From Acidobacteriota bacterium (GTDB taxonomy: Bacteria > Actinomycetota > Acidimicrobiia > Spongiisociales > UBA5794): DNA of 34,059 nucleotides. Shown here in pieces: positions 8,045 through 17,081 of this stretch. The stretch spans positions 1-34,059 of the forward strand of contig JADFQA010000033.1 in NCBI GenBank assembly GCA_022562055.1, given 5' to 3'. The position numbers and the translations under genes were made by a program. How positions within the stretch are numbered: the stretch's first letter is position 1; the number at the start of each line of letters is the position of its first letter. The notes under the pieces were generated by a model, which ran no database searches, was not told the origin of the DNA, and worked only from the letters and a program-made list of their open reading frames with translations.

Positions 8045-9262
8045 TTATCGAAGCCAGGCAACGACGGCGTCTGACCAGATGGCAAGCGCTCCCCTGGCTT
8101 CACTTCTTTCTCGGACATCGCGATCGTTCGATACAACGATCACGCGGTCAGCGCCCGAGCGCTCCACGATCGCATCGTCAGCGGTCTGATGCGCCGGGGC
8201 GAACACCACATCGAACATCTTCCCGGATATGACGTCTCGATCTCCCTGCACTGCCGAGTCGTATACCACCACTACCGAGGACGTGGGAGCGGCCTTCCTG
8301 CTCAACCGAGTGAGGCCTTGCCTCAGTTCGCGCCGTGCCCGCGCCGGGTTGTCCATTGCTTTGCCGAGCGCAAACGACAGGTTGTACCCATCGATGATCC
8401 AGCTAGCCGAGTCGCCGTTTGCCAAGAGCCACACAACGGCCGCCGAGTCGTCGGGTCTTATCCCGGGCGGCAACGAAAGCTCCGGTTTGCGATCAAGCTG
8501 ATCGGGCGAATCATCGGTCGTGTGCCGCACAGGCTCAACGCCGACACCCATTGCAACGAGGGCATCGAGCTCGCGTGCAAAGAGCACGGGGTCTGTACGG
8601 TTTCTTTCGACGCCTCCGCTGCCAAGGGCACGACGGAGATCGGCCAGCTCGGTTCTTAATTCTCGGGCCTGCGCTCGGGCGTCGTCTCGTTCGCCGCGCG
8701 ACGTCTCCGCTATGACTGTCGCGACGTCCCGTTCGGCTGCGGCTTTCGCACGAGCTTCGTCGCTCTCAGCGAGGCGTCGCTCGAGGTTGTTGCTTCGATG
8801 TTGCAGGGATTCGACCTGTTCGTCCGTGCGATGGGCCGTTGCGGCTACTTCGAGATCGGCCCTGAGACTGGCAATCCGCCGTTTTGCTTCGGAAAGCTTG
8901 CTCTGCACCGTAACAAGTTCGGCACTCAACGATTTGGAGTCGGCAGAACCAGCGAACGCACTCGCCTGAAGAACACGTTCGACGACGACCTCCCACCACC
9001 CGGGGTCCTGCACAAGAAAGGCCTGCACTGCGCCGTTGCCGGCCCCGTCAACGTCGGCAACCTTGGCGCGAAACCAATCGTTCGTGACGAGGGTGTCCAG
9101 CAGGGCACCGGCGAGGGGCGGCGGGAGTGTGCCGCCGCTGTACTTTGCAACCGGGCGCAGGGCGCTTGGCAGGTCGTCCCAGTCGATATCACGAACCGCG
9201 GTGCGGGCGACCTCAACGACGTCCGTAAACACCCGCGCATGACGTACCCAGAATCGCTTCAT
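8045..9262 (-). CDS. Coiled-coil NYN-domain protein (YacP-like predicted ribonuclease)
   Basis: 405 residues. The C-terminal ~130 residues are a NYN/PIN-like nuclease domain of the YacP type: WIIDGYNLSFALG near 290 (first acidic residue), then VVVVYDSAVQG, then AHQTADDAIVE and VVSNDRDV with further conserved acids. The middle (about 130-215) is a long Glu/Arg/Ala coiled coil. The N-terminal region begins MKRFWVRHARVF. Bacillus YacP/Rae1 is an endoribonuclease acting on ribosome-bound mRNA; that role here is inference. The start is supported by AGGTGA about 9 nt before the ATG on the minus strand. The gene is divergent from the ilvB leader, with about 40 bp between its start and the ilv -35 box, so the regions controlling the two overlap. 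Confidence 0.85.
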   Translation of the reverse strand: MKRFWVRHARVFTDVVEVARTAVRDIDWDDLPSALRPVAKYSGGTLPPPLAGALLDTLVTNDWFRAKVADVDGAGNGAVQAFLVQDPGWWEVVVERVLQASAFAGSADSKSLSAELVTVQSKLSEAKRRIASLRADLEVAATAHRTDEQVESLQHRSNNLERRLAESDEARAKAAAERDVATVIAETSRGERDDARAQARELRTELADLRRALGSGGVERNRTDPVLFARELDALVAMGVGVEPVRHTTDDSPDQLDRKPELSLPPGIRPDDSAAVVWLLANGDSASWIIDGYNLSFALGKAMDNPARARRELRQGLTRLSRKAAPTSSVVVVYDSAVQGDRDVISGKMFDVVFAPAHQTADDAIVERSGADRVIVVSNDRDVRERSEARGALAIWSDAVVAWLR

Positions 9263-9305
9263 GTGTGCTTTTCACCTGCCGTTATCGTGCTTGACGCGTA
9301 TGAGC

Positions 9306-9333
9306 TTGACACTGTGTCACAGAATGCCATACT
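9306..9333 (+). promoter_or_regulatory. Promoter of the ilvBNC-leuAB operon
   Basis: A perfect -35 TTGACA (9306-9311), a 16-bp spacer and a -10 CATACT (9328-9333, 4 of 6). The expected start of transcription is near 9340, which puts the leader-peptide ribosome site AAGGA (9353-9357) just inside the transcript. Confidence 0.65.
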
Positions 9334-9365
9334 CGCTGCACAAGTTGTTATCAAGGACAAACAGC

Positions 9366-9401
9366 ATGACACCAACTCTCAACCTCGTACTTATTTGGTA
9401 G
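9366..9401 (+). CDS. ilvB leader peptide (branched-chain amino acid attenuator)
   Basis: An 11-codon reading frame, ATG to TAG, encoding MTPTLNLVLIW. Five of its last seven codons are branched-chain: Leu CTC, Leu CTC, Val GTA, Leu CTT, Ile ATT. AAGGA lies 8 nt before the ATG. It sits between a consensus promoter and an intrinsic terminator ahead of ilvB, the standard layout of transcription attenuation, where ribosome stalling at scarce Leu/Val/Ile tRNA prevents termination. Leader peptides of this kind are known for ilv operons of enterics and for ilvB of corynebacteria and relatives. It is too short for ordinary gene finders. Confidence 0.85.
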   Translation: MTPTLNLVLIW

Positions 9402-9433
9402 GCGCATAGAAACGCCAGAGTTTCTTATGCGCC
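9401..9433 (+). promoter_or_regulatory. Leader hairpin of the ilvB attenuator
   Basis: GGCGCATA (9401-9408) plus GAAAC pairs with GTTTC plus TATGCGCC (9426-9433), 13 bp with one bulged T and a 6-nt loop. Its first G is the last base of the leader stop codon TAG, so a ribosome at the stop would melt the stem and a ribosome stalled at the Leu/Val/Ile codons would not. The stem can extend by GGT (9397-9399) pairing with ACC (9437-9439), which takes three bases from the terminator's 5' arm. Confidence 0.75.
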
Positions 9434-9436
9434 GAC

Positions 9437-9460
9437 ACCCTCCATCCGGAGGGTTTTTTT
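9437..9460 (+). terminator. Intrinsic terminator (attenuator) before ilvB
   Basis: ACCCTCC (9437-9443), loop ATCC, GGAGGGT (9448-9454), then a run of seven T ending at 9460. This is a textbook rho-independent terminator located 58 nt before the ilvB ATG, so it must be read through for the operon to be expressed. Confidence 0.88.
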
Positions 9461-9518
9461 GTATCCGTATCCACAAACCAGCACACCCAACAACAAGCAG
9501 TAGCAACGGAGCACCAGG

Positions 9519-11237
9519 ATGAGCGAACAACTCACCGGGGCGCAGGCCCTCATACGATCACTCGAACTTGAAGGTGTCGAGGTCGTCTTCGGGATACCCG
9601 GCGGTGCGATCCTGCCCGCATACGACCCGTTGTTGGACTCACCGATCCGCCACGTCCTTGCGCGGCACGAACAGGGAGCCGGGCATATGGCGTCTGGTTA
9701 CGCCCACGCCTCTGGCAAAGTCGGGGTGACCATTGCAACGTCTGGCCCGGGTGCCACGAACCTCGTCACGCCACTCGCTGACGCCTACGCCGATTCGATA
9801 CCCGTGGTCGCAATCACCGGCCAGGTGGCAACAACATCGATCGGGTCCGACGCCTTCCAGGAAGCCCACACCTGGGGGATCACAGCGCCGTGTACAAAAC
9901 ACAACTACCTGGTCACCAACGTCAACGACATCCCAAACGTCATCCGCGAGGCTTTCCACCTGGCATCTACGGGTAGACCTGGTCCGGTGCTTGTTGACCT
10001 CCCAAAAGACTTGCTCGTCGCCACCATGGAGTGGACCGGCAGAGGAGAGATCGATCTCCCTGGGTACAAGCCGCGCAGCGAAGGAAACCACAAGCAGATC
10101 GTTGCGGCGATCAAGCTGCTCCTCGAGTCAGAACGTCCGGTGTTTTATGCGGGCGGTGGGTTGATTCGCGCCGCGGCGTCAGCAGAAGCACATGCGTTTG
10201 CGAGGGCAGCCAACCTCCCAGTGGTGACCACACTCATGGGCCGCGGCGCCATCCCTGATTCATATGAGAAACATCTCGGAATGCCGGGCATGCACGGCAC
10301 CTACGCCGCGACGATTGCCATGCAAGAGGCCGATCTGCTGTTCACTATCGGGGCACGGTTTGACGACCGCGTCACCGGCAAGGTCTCGGCGTTTGCGCCG
10401 CACGCAAAGGTTGTCCACGTCGATGTCGACCCGGCAGAAATCGGCAAGGTTCGTAACGCCGAGGTCCCGGTCGTTGGCGACGCCAAGGCGGTTTTGAACC
10501 AGCTCATTGTAGAACATGCCAAGCAGCTTGACGGTGCCGCAGCGCCAACGTACCAACCGTGGATCGACACAATTCTCGGCTGGCGGTCGGAACACCCGCT
10601 CGCCTTCGATCAGAACCCCGATGGCCCGATCCTCCCGCAATACTTCATCAGCGAACTCTCGAACCGGGTCAGTGACCACGCCATCGTGGTTGCGGGAGTC
10701 GGACAACACCAGATGTGGGCGTCACAGTTTTGGCACTTCGAGCGGCCGAATACATGGATCAACTCGGGCGGACTCGGAACGATGGGGTACGCAGTCCCGG
10801 CGGCTGTCGGTGCACAGGCAGCAATGCCAGACACCACGGTTTGGGTCATTGATGGCGACGGATGTTTCCAGATGACGAGCCAAGAGCTCATCACAGCCGC
10901 CATCGAGGGTCTGCCGGTCAAAATCGCCATAATGAACAACGGGTCCCTCGGGATGGTGAAGCAGTGGCAAAGCCTTTTTTACAACGGACGCCTCTCGTCA
11001 GTTGACCTCTCTGGCGGTATCCCAGACTTTGTGATGCTCGCGGAAGCTATGGGCTGCGCGGGATTGCGGGTCGACCATCCATCGGAAGTGCCCGCAATCA
11101 TCGAAAAAGCAATCGGCATCACCGACAAACCCGTCGTCATCGACGTCGTGTGTGACCCCGACGAGATGGTTTTTCCGATGGTGCCGGCCGGCGGGTCGAA
11201 CAGCGACCTCGTGCTGAACATTGAAGGTTTGCAGTGA
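9519..11237 (+). CDS. ilvB: Acetolactate synthase, large (catalytic) subunit
   Basis: 572-residue ThDP/FAD/Mg enzyme that condenses two pyruvates to acetolactate, or pyruvate with 2-oxobutyrate, the first shared step to valine, leucine and isoleucine. The ThDP-activating glutamate is E51 in ARHEQGAGHMASGYA. The C-terminal ThDP-Mg motif runs from GDGCFQMTSQEL to IMNN. The segment GMPGMHGTYAA and the substrate-channel residues around SLGMVKQWQ are typical of biosynthetic AHAS rather than catabolic AlsS. Length fits the family. The start at 9519 follows GGAGCACCAGG. It overlaps ilvN by GTGA. Control by the attenuator upstream is strongly indicated. Confidence 0.97.
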   Translation: MSEQLTGAQALIRSLELEGVEVVFGIPGGAILPAYDPLLDSPIRHVLARHEQGAGHMASGYAHASGKVGVTIATSGPGATNLVTPLADAYADSIPVVAITGQVATTSIGSDAFQEAHTWGITAPCTKHNYLVTNVNDIPNVIREAFHLASTGRPGPVLVDLPKDLLVATMEWTGRGEIDLPGYKPRSEGNHKQIVAAIKLLLESERPVFYAGGGLIRAAASAEAHAFARAANLPVVTTLMGRGAIPDSYEKHLGMPGMHGTYAATIAMQEADLLFTIGARFDDRVTGKVSAFAPHAKVVHVDVDPAEIGKVRNAEVPVVGDAKAVLNQLIVEHAKQLDGAAAPTYQPWIDTILGWRSEHPLAFDQNPDGPILPQYFISELSNRVSDHAIVVAGVGQHQMWASQFWHFERPNTWINSGGLGTMGYAVPAAVGAQAAMPDTTVWVIDGDGCFQMTSQELITAAIEGLPVKIAIMNNGSLGMVKQWQSLFYNGRLSSVDLSGGIPDFVMLAEAMGCAGLRVDHPSEVPAIIEKAIGITDKPVVIDVVCDPDEMVFPMVPAGGSNSDLVLNIEGLQ

Positions 11238-11728
11238 GCCACGTCATCAGTGTCCTCGTCGAGAACAAACCCGGCGTTCTCGCCAGGGTCGCCACCATGT
11301 TTGCCCGTCGTGGATTCAACATTCATTCGCTAACAGTCGGACCAACGGCCGAAGAGGGCATGTCACGCATGACTGTGGTGGTCGACGCTCCCGCGGTCGA
11401 ACAGATCACCAAGCAGCTTTACAAGCTGATCAACACGGTGAAGGTCACAGAATTCGCTCCGGGCCAAGCGGTCGAACGAGAACTCATGCTTGTCAAAGTC
11501 AACGTCGATCCCAAACGTCGCTCGGAGGTGCTCAACGCCGCCGCCGTGTTCGACGCATCGGCTGTGGACGTCGGGTCGGCGTCGCTGATGTTTCAGGTCG
11601 CGGGCACACCTGAGACCCTTGCAGATTTCCTCGAGATGATGCGACCCTATGGTGTCGCAGCGCTGGTGAAATCGGGACGCATTGCACTAGCCAAGAACTC
11701 GAAATCGAAAGCGGCCGCCAGGGCTTAG
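11234..11728 (+). CDS. ilvN: Acetolactate synthase, small (regulatory) subunit
   Basis: 164 residues with an N-terminal ACT domain (VISVLVENKPGVLARVATMFARRGFNIHSL) that binds valine for feedback inhibition in known homologues, and the C-terminal ALS_ss_C domain (VERELMLVKV onward). It starts with GTG inside the ilvB stop (GTGA), ensuring coupled synthesis of the two subunits. The Lys/Ala tail is ordinary for actinobacterial IlvN. Confidence 0.96.
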   Translation: MSHVISVLVENKPGVLARVATMFARRGFNIHSLTVGPTAEEGMSRMTVVVDAPAVEQITKQLYKLINTVKVTEFAPGQAVERELMLVKVNVDPKRRSEVLNAAAVFDASAVDVGSASLMFQVAGTPETLADFLEMMRPYGVAALVKSGRIALAKNSKSKAAARA

Positions 11729-11760
11729 ACGTCACCACATGGTGAGGAGCATTCACAACA

Positions 11761-12777
11761 ATGACACATATGTACTACGAGAAGGACGCCAACCCGGCGC
11801 TGATCGCCAACCGCAGAGTTGCCGTGATCGGTTTTGGCAGCCAGGGCCACGCCCATGCCCTCAACCTCAAGGACTCCGGCGTCGATGTGATGGTCGGTCT
11901 GCGCGAGGAATCGGCACGCCGCGACCTCGTGGCCGCCAACGGTCTCAAGGTGACAACACCAGCGGAGGCTGCCGACTGGGCTGACCTCACCATGGTTCTG
12001 GTGCCCGATCAGCACCAGGCCAAGCTGTACGTCGAGTCCATTGCCCCAACTCTGCGGAGTGGCGACGCACTGTTTTTTGCCCACGGCTTCAACATCCACT
12101 TCGGATACATCAAACCACCCGAGGGTGTTGACGTTGCAATGGTCGCACCAAAAGGGCCCGGCCATCTCGTCCGTCGCCAGTACCAAGAGAACAGCGGCGT
12201 GCCGGCGTTGATTGCAGTGCACCAGGACGCATCCGGTTCAGCAAAGGATCTGGCACTGTCGTACGCCCACGGCATCGGAGGCACCCGCGCCGGTGTCATC
12301 GAAACGACGTTCAAGGATGAAACCGAAACGGACCTGTTTGGGGAGCAGGTCATCCTCTGCGGTGGCATCGACGAGTTGATCCGAGCCGCGTTTGAGACAC
12401 TCACCGATGCAGGGTACGCACCTGAAATGGCGTATTTCGAGGTACTCCATGAGCTCAAGCTCATCGTCGATCTTCTCTGGGAAGGCGGCATCACGTGGAT
12501 GAGGTATTCCGTGTCTGACACCGCCGAATACGGCGACGTCACACGAGGACCGCGCATTGTCACCGAAGAGACACGTGCCACGATGCGCACGATCCTGAGC
12601 GAGATCCAATCCGGCGAGTTTGCCCGCGAATGGATGGCTGAGAACGAGGCCGGGGCACCAAATCTTCTTGCTGCCCGACGTGCTGTTGCAGAACATCCGA
12701 TTGAAGCCATCGGGAAGCAACTTCGTGCAATGATGCCTTTCCTGGTCGAGAAAAGCCCAGAGAACGAGGGTATCTAG
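11761..12777 (+). CDS. ilvC: Ketol-acid reductoisomerase (class I)
   Basis: 338 residues, the usual class I length. It isomerises and reduces acetolactate to 2,3-dihydroxyisovalerate with NAD(P)H and Mg. The Rossmann motif [12 protein letters not shown] is near 24, [13 protein letters not shown] follows, and the C-terminal knotted domain carries the metal- and substrate-binding acids in [15 protein letters not shown] and [25 protein letters not shown] lies upstream of the ATG. Position after ilvBN completes the common ilvBNC unit; ilvD and ilvE are not in the window. Six nucleotides after its stop begins the leuA leader peptide. Confidence 0.97.
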   Translation: MTHMYYEKDANPALIANRRVAVIGFGSQGHAHALNLKDSGVDVMVGLREESARRDLVAANGLKVTTPAEAADWADLTMVLVPDQHQAKLYVESIAPTLRSGDALFFAHGFNIHFGYIKPPEGVDVAMVAPKGPGHLVRRQYQENSGVPALIAVHQDASGSAKDLALSYAHGIGGTRAGVIETTFKDETETDLFGEQVILCGGIDELIRAAFETLTDAGYAPEMAYFEVLHELKLIVDLLWEGGITWMRYSVSDTAEYGDVTRGPRIVTEETRATMRTILSEIQSGEFAREWMAENEAGAPNLLAARRAVAEHPIEAIGKQLRAMMPFLVEKSPENEGI

Positions 12778-12782
12778 TTCTG

Positions 12783-12833
12783 ATGAAAACGACGATCTCG
12801 ACACAGTTGCTAGCGAACCTGCTCCTTACGTAG
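12783..12833 (+). CDS. leuA leader peptide (leucine-rich)
   Basis: A 16-codon frame encoding MKTTISTQLLANLLLT, with five leucine codons (TTG, CTA, CTG, CTC, CTT), ending in TAG at 12831-12833. It begins 6 nt after the ilvC stop, so ribosomes leaving ilvC could reinitiate; GAGGG at the end of ilvC is the only ribosome-site-like stretch and is a little far. Position directly before leuA, leucine enrichment and the hairpin that follows all fit a leucine attenuator; leader-peptide control of leuA is described in other actinobacteria. This one is internal to the ilv-leu operon. Confidence 0.72.
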   Translation: MKTTISTQLLANLLLT

Positions 12834-12857
12834 CCGGGCGGCTGACGCCGACCCGGC
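12833..12857 (+). promoter_or_regulatory. Leader hairpin of the leuA attenuator
   Basis: GCCGGGCGGC (12833-12842), loop TGAC, then GCCG and CCCGGC (12847-12850, 12852-12857) with one bulged A: ten G-C pairs. As in the ilvB leader, the stem starts at the last base of the leader TAG stop codon. No T-run follows directly, so it is not a plain intrinsic terminator; rho-dependent or translational control is possible. Confidence 0.65.
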
Positions 12858-12897
12858 GAACCAGCCATTTTCGCTCAACAACCGCAAAGGATCATCC

Positions 12898-14414
12898 ATG
12901 ACCGACAGACTCATCATTCTCGACACCACCCTGAGGGATGGAGAACAGGCCCCGGGCATAGCGCTCTCTCCCGACGACAAGGTGGCCATTGCTCACCAGC
13001 TCGCAAGACTCCAAGTAGACGTCATCGAGGCGGGTTTTGCCGCCTCATCACCTGGCGACTTCCTGTCGGTGTCACGAATCGCAGCCGAAGTCAGGGGTCC
13101 GGTCATTGCGTGTCTTGCTCGCACAATGTCCGATGACATCGACCAGGCGGCCGACGCTCTGCGCCCAGCGGACCGATCGCGCATCCATGTGTTCATCTCG
13201 ACCTCGCAGATCCATATGGAACAGATGTTGCGCATGGACAAGCAACAAGTACTCAAGGCGATCGTGGAGAGTGTTACGCGTGCCAAGGGATACTGCGAGG
13301 ACGTCGAGTTCTCGCCACAGGACGCAACCCGTACCGACCCTGATTTTGTGATCGAGACGTGCCGTGTTGCCGTCGCGGCCGGCGCAACAACAATCAACAT
13401 CCCCGACACGGTCGGGTACGCAATGCCAGAGCAGTTCGCCGCTCTGATGACCAGGGTATTCGAGGAAGTCAGACAGGGCAACGAGGACGTGATCCTGTCG
13501 ACACACTGCCACAACGACCTCGGACTTGCGGTCGCGAACTCGCTGGCGGCGATCGAGGCAGGAGCCCGACAGATCGAGGGCGCAATCAACGGTATCGGCG
13601 AACGCGCTGGGAACACTTCCACCGAGGAGATCATCATGGCGGTAAAAACCCGCCAGGACTATTTCAACGTTGAGATCGGTGCAAACACGACTGAAATTGT
13701 CGAAACATCGAGGATGGTTGCGCGTCTTACGGGCTACCCCGTCCAGTACAACAAGGCGGTTGTTGGTAGGAACGCATTTGCCCACGAGTCAGGGATCCAT
13801 CAGCACGGAGTGCTCCGCCATCGAGAGACTTATGAAATTATGGACCCGGCGTCGGTGGGACACCGATCGGTCCTGGTGCTCGGCAAACATTCTGGGAGAG
13901 CAGCGTTTGCCGACGCCCTCAACAAGATGGACATCAGCCTTGATGACGAGGCATTTGCAAGGGCGTTCAAACGCTTCAAAGAACTCGCCGACCGCAAGGG
14001 CGAGATCAGCGAAAAAGGTCTGCGCGCCATCATCAACACACAGGCTGCAGTCCCGCGCGGCGAGATCACCCTCATAGGGATACAAGTATCGGGTGGTCAC
14101 GACCAGACACCTAAAGCCTCCGTGACGGTGGCACAAGGCGGAGTCGAGGACACGTTTGCGGGCGAGGGGGACGGCATGATCAACGCCACGTTTGTGGCCC
14201 TCCAGGATGCCTTTGGTGTTGCGGCCACGCTGCTCGACTACCGCGTCAGCCCGGTCACTCCGGGTGCCGACGCGATCGCCGAGGTGAATGTCATCCTCCA
14301 GGTGGGTTCTTCGACCTTTTCGGGGCGAGGTGTGTCGACGGACGTCGTCGAAGGATCGGCACTCGCGTTTGTCGCCGCCCTCAACAAAACCCTTACCGAA
14401 GATGAGGTCGCCGA

Positions 14415-14418
<4 letters not shown>
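12898..14418 (+). CDS. leuA: 2-isopropylmalate synthase
   Basis: 506-residue enzyme that condenses 2-oxoisovalerate with acetyl-CoA, committing carbon to leucine. N-terminal HMGL-like barrel: DTTLRDGEQ at about 9-17 with the metal-binding Asp and Arg, [12 protein letters not shown] near 202 with metal-binding histidines, and [10 protein letters not shown]. The C-terminal LeuA dimer/allosteric domain (about 360-500) is where leucine binds in homologues. At 506 residues it is the shorter LeuA form seen in E. coli rather than the ~600-residue form common in mycobacteria and streptomycetes. AAAGGA lies 6 nt before the ATG. It overlaps leuB by GTGA. Confidence 0.95.
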
Positions 14419-15494
<1,076 letters not shown>

Positions 15495-15522
15495 ACTTCC
15501 CATTTACGACTTCGGAGGCCAA

Positions 15523-16998
15523 ATGAACCGCGCACGCGCTACGTTTACTGCGTTGGTGATCTTCGCCGCAGCTTGTTCGGCGTCTTCCACGTCGACTACA
15601 TTGACGCCATCCGCGACGACGGCCTCGACCCAGCCCCCGACAACATTTGCTGCTGAAACGATCGTCGGCACAGCGGGCGCTCCGGGTCTCGGCGACAGCT
15701 ACTACCCAGGACTCGGGAACGGCGGTTACGACGCACAGACGTACACGGTGGCAATCACCTGGGACCCTGACACTGGTATCTTGACCGGGACCACAACGAT
15801 GGTCGCGGTTGCCACTAAGGATCTCGCCAGTTTTTTTGTCGACTTCGCCGGTTTCGACGTACTGGAGATCAAGGTAGACGGTGCCAACGCCGGGGCGCGT
15901 GCCCCTGTTCCATCAGAGTTCGACATGTTGGTCACGCCGGCTGATCCGATTGGCAGGGGGACGATGTTCGAACTCGTGATCACCTATACAGGCACTCCCC
16001 GCCCCATTCAAAGTGTCGCTCTCCCAATCGATGCGGGGTGGACCACAACAAACACCGGCACGTCGTACGTCGTGACCGAGCCCGATGGCGCATATTCTTG
16101 GTTCCCGGTGAACGACCATCCGCTCGACAAGGCGATCTTCCGCTTCGAGATCACGGTCCCCGAGGGCGTCACCGCGGTTGCCAACGGCGTTCTTGCTGAG
16201 ATAGTGACAGACATCGGCTCCAACACCTGGATCTGGCAAGGCACCCAACCGATGGCGCCGTATCTAGCCACCGTCGTCATTGGCGATCTTGAAATCGTCG
16301 ACGACCCCGCCGGCTCTGAGCTCGCAGGGGTGACGATCCGCAACGTTTTGCCACCAGACATCGCCGCTGACCCGCCTGAGGCGCTCGGTCTCCAGGGGGA
16401 GATGATCAGCTACTTTTCCACGATATTCGGGCCGTATCCGTTTGCGACGTACGGTATCGCCAGCGTTGCAGGCTTCGACGCTGCGTTGGAGAACCAGACT
16501 CTGTCGGTTTTCAGCGAAGACATCGTTCGTTCGGGGTTCCTTGAGATCGTCCTCGTGCACGAGATCGCCCACCAGTGGATCGGCAACTCAGTGTCGCTTT
16601 CGGACTGGAGTGACATTTGGCTCAACGAGGGGTTCGCAACCTACGCCGAATGGCTCTGGGAGGAAAACCAACGCGGACCGCAGGCACGCGACCTCCTGAT
16701 TGCTGACGCCTACGCAACCATGGAACAACTGCCGCCCCTCGCCCCGGGCGCTCCCCCGCCGGATGACCTGTTCGCCTTCTCGGTGTACAACCGAGGTGCG
16801 CTCACTCTGCACGCGCTCCGCCAAAGAGTCGGCGACGACGTTTTCTTCGACATTCTCAAAACCTATGCCACACGCTTCGCAAACGGCAACGTACGCACTG
16901 CTGACTTCATTGCAGTCTCCGAAGAACTGTCCAGCCTCGATCTTGCATCCCTGTTCGACGAGTGGCTGTATGCGCTCGAACTGCCACCACTCCCGTAA
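15523..16998 (+). CDS. M1-family zinc metallopeptidase, lipoprotein
   Basis: 491 residues. The N-terminus is a lipoprotein signal (MNRARATFTALVIFAAAC, Cys 18 after the FAAA lipobox), then a Ser/Thr-rich linker, so the enzyme is probably anchored outside the membrane. The zinc site is HEIAH at 346-350 with the third ligand Glu 369 in WLNEGFATY, the exact HExxH-18-E spacing of gluzincin aminopeptidases. The GAMEN-like element reads AALENQT, so the exopeptidase Glu-Asn pair is kept. It is shorter than PepN-type enzymes and lacks their C-terminal ERAP-like domain, resembling two-domain bacterial M1 enzymes. GGAGG precedes the ATG. It sits 28 nt after leuB and may be read from the same transcript. 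Confidence 0.9.
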   Translation: MNRARATFTALVIFAAACSASSTSTTLTPSATTASTQPPTTFAAETIVGTAGAPGLGDSYYPGLGNGGYDAQTYTVAITWDPDTGILTGTTTMVAVATKDLASFFVDFAGFDVLEIKVDGANAGARAPVPSEFDMLVTPADPIGRGTMFELVITYTGTPRPIQSVALPIDAGWTTTNTGTSYVVTEPDGAYSWFPVNDHPLDKAIFRFEITVPEGVTAVANGVLAEIVTDIGSNTWIWQGTQPMAPYLATVVIGDLEIVDDPAGSELAGVTIRNVLPPDIAADPPEALGLQGEMISYFSTIFGPYPFATYGIASVAGFDAALENQTLSVFSEDIVRSGFLEIVLVHEIAHQWIGNSVSLSDWSDIWLNEGFATYAEWLWEENQRGPQARDLLIADAYATMEQLPPLAPGAPPPDDLFAFSVYNRGALTLHALRQRVGDDVFFDILKTYATRFANGNVRTADFIAVSEELSSLDLASLFDEWLYALELPPLP

Positions 16999-17030
16999 CT
17001 CCTGGCTGGGTCGCACCACAGTGGCGGTGA

Positions 17031-17057
17031 TTGACGCGGTGCCTGAGGGTCTATTGT
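17031..17057 (+). promoter_or_regulatory. Candidate promoter of the 6-phosphogluconate dehydrogenase gene
   Basis: TTGACG (17031-17036) and TATTGT (17052-17057) with a 15-bp spacer, slightly short. They lie in the 83-bp gap between the M1 peptidase and gnd and would start transcription near 17064, before the AAGGAG ribosome site. Confidence 0.45.
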
Positions 17058-17081
17058 GCAGGTCTCTCACCAAGGAGTGCA

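Noticed and set aside
8189-8715. Overlapping plus-strand frames inside the NYN gene
   Set aside because: Mirror frames of the minus-strand gene; His/Arg/Ser-rich with no recognisable motif.
12009-12710. Minus-strand 233-codon frame within ilvC
   Set aside because: Antisense to an intact, conserved ilvC.
12831-12875. Intrinsic terminator after the leuA leader
   Set aside because: The hairpin is strong but the only T-run (TTTT at 12868-12871) is 10 nt downstream, too far for a normal rho-independent terminator.
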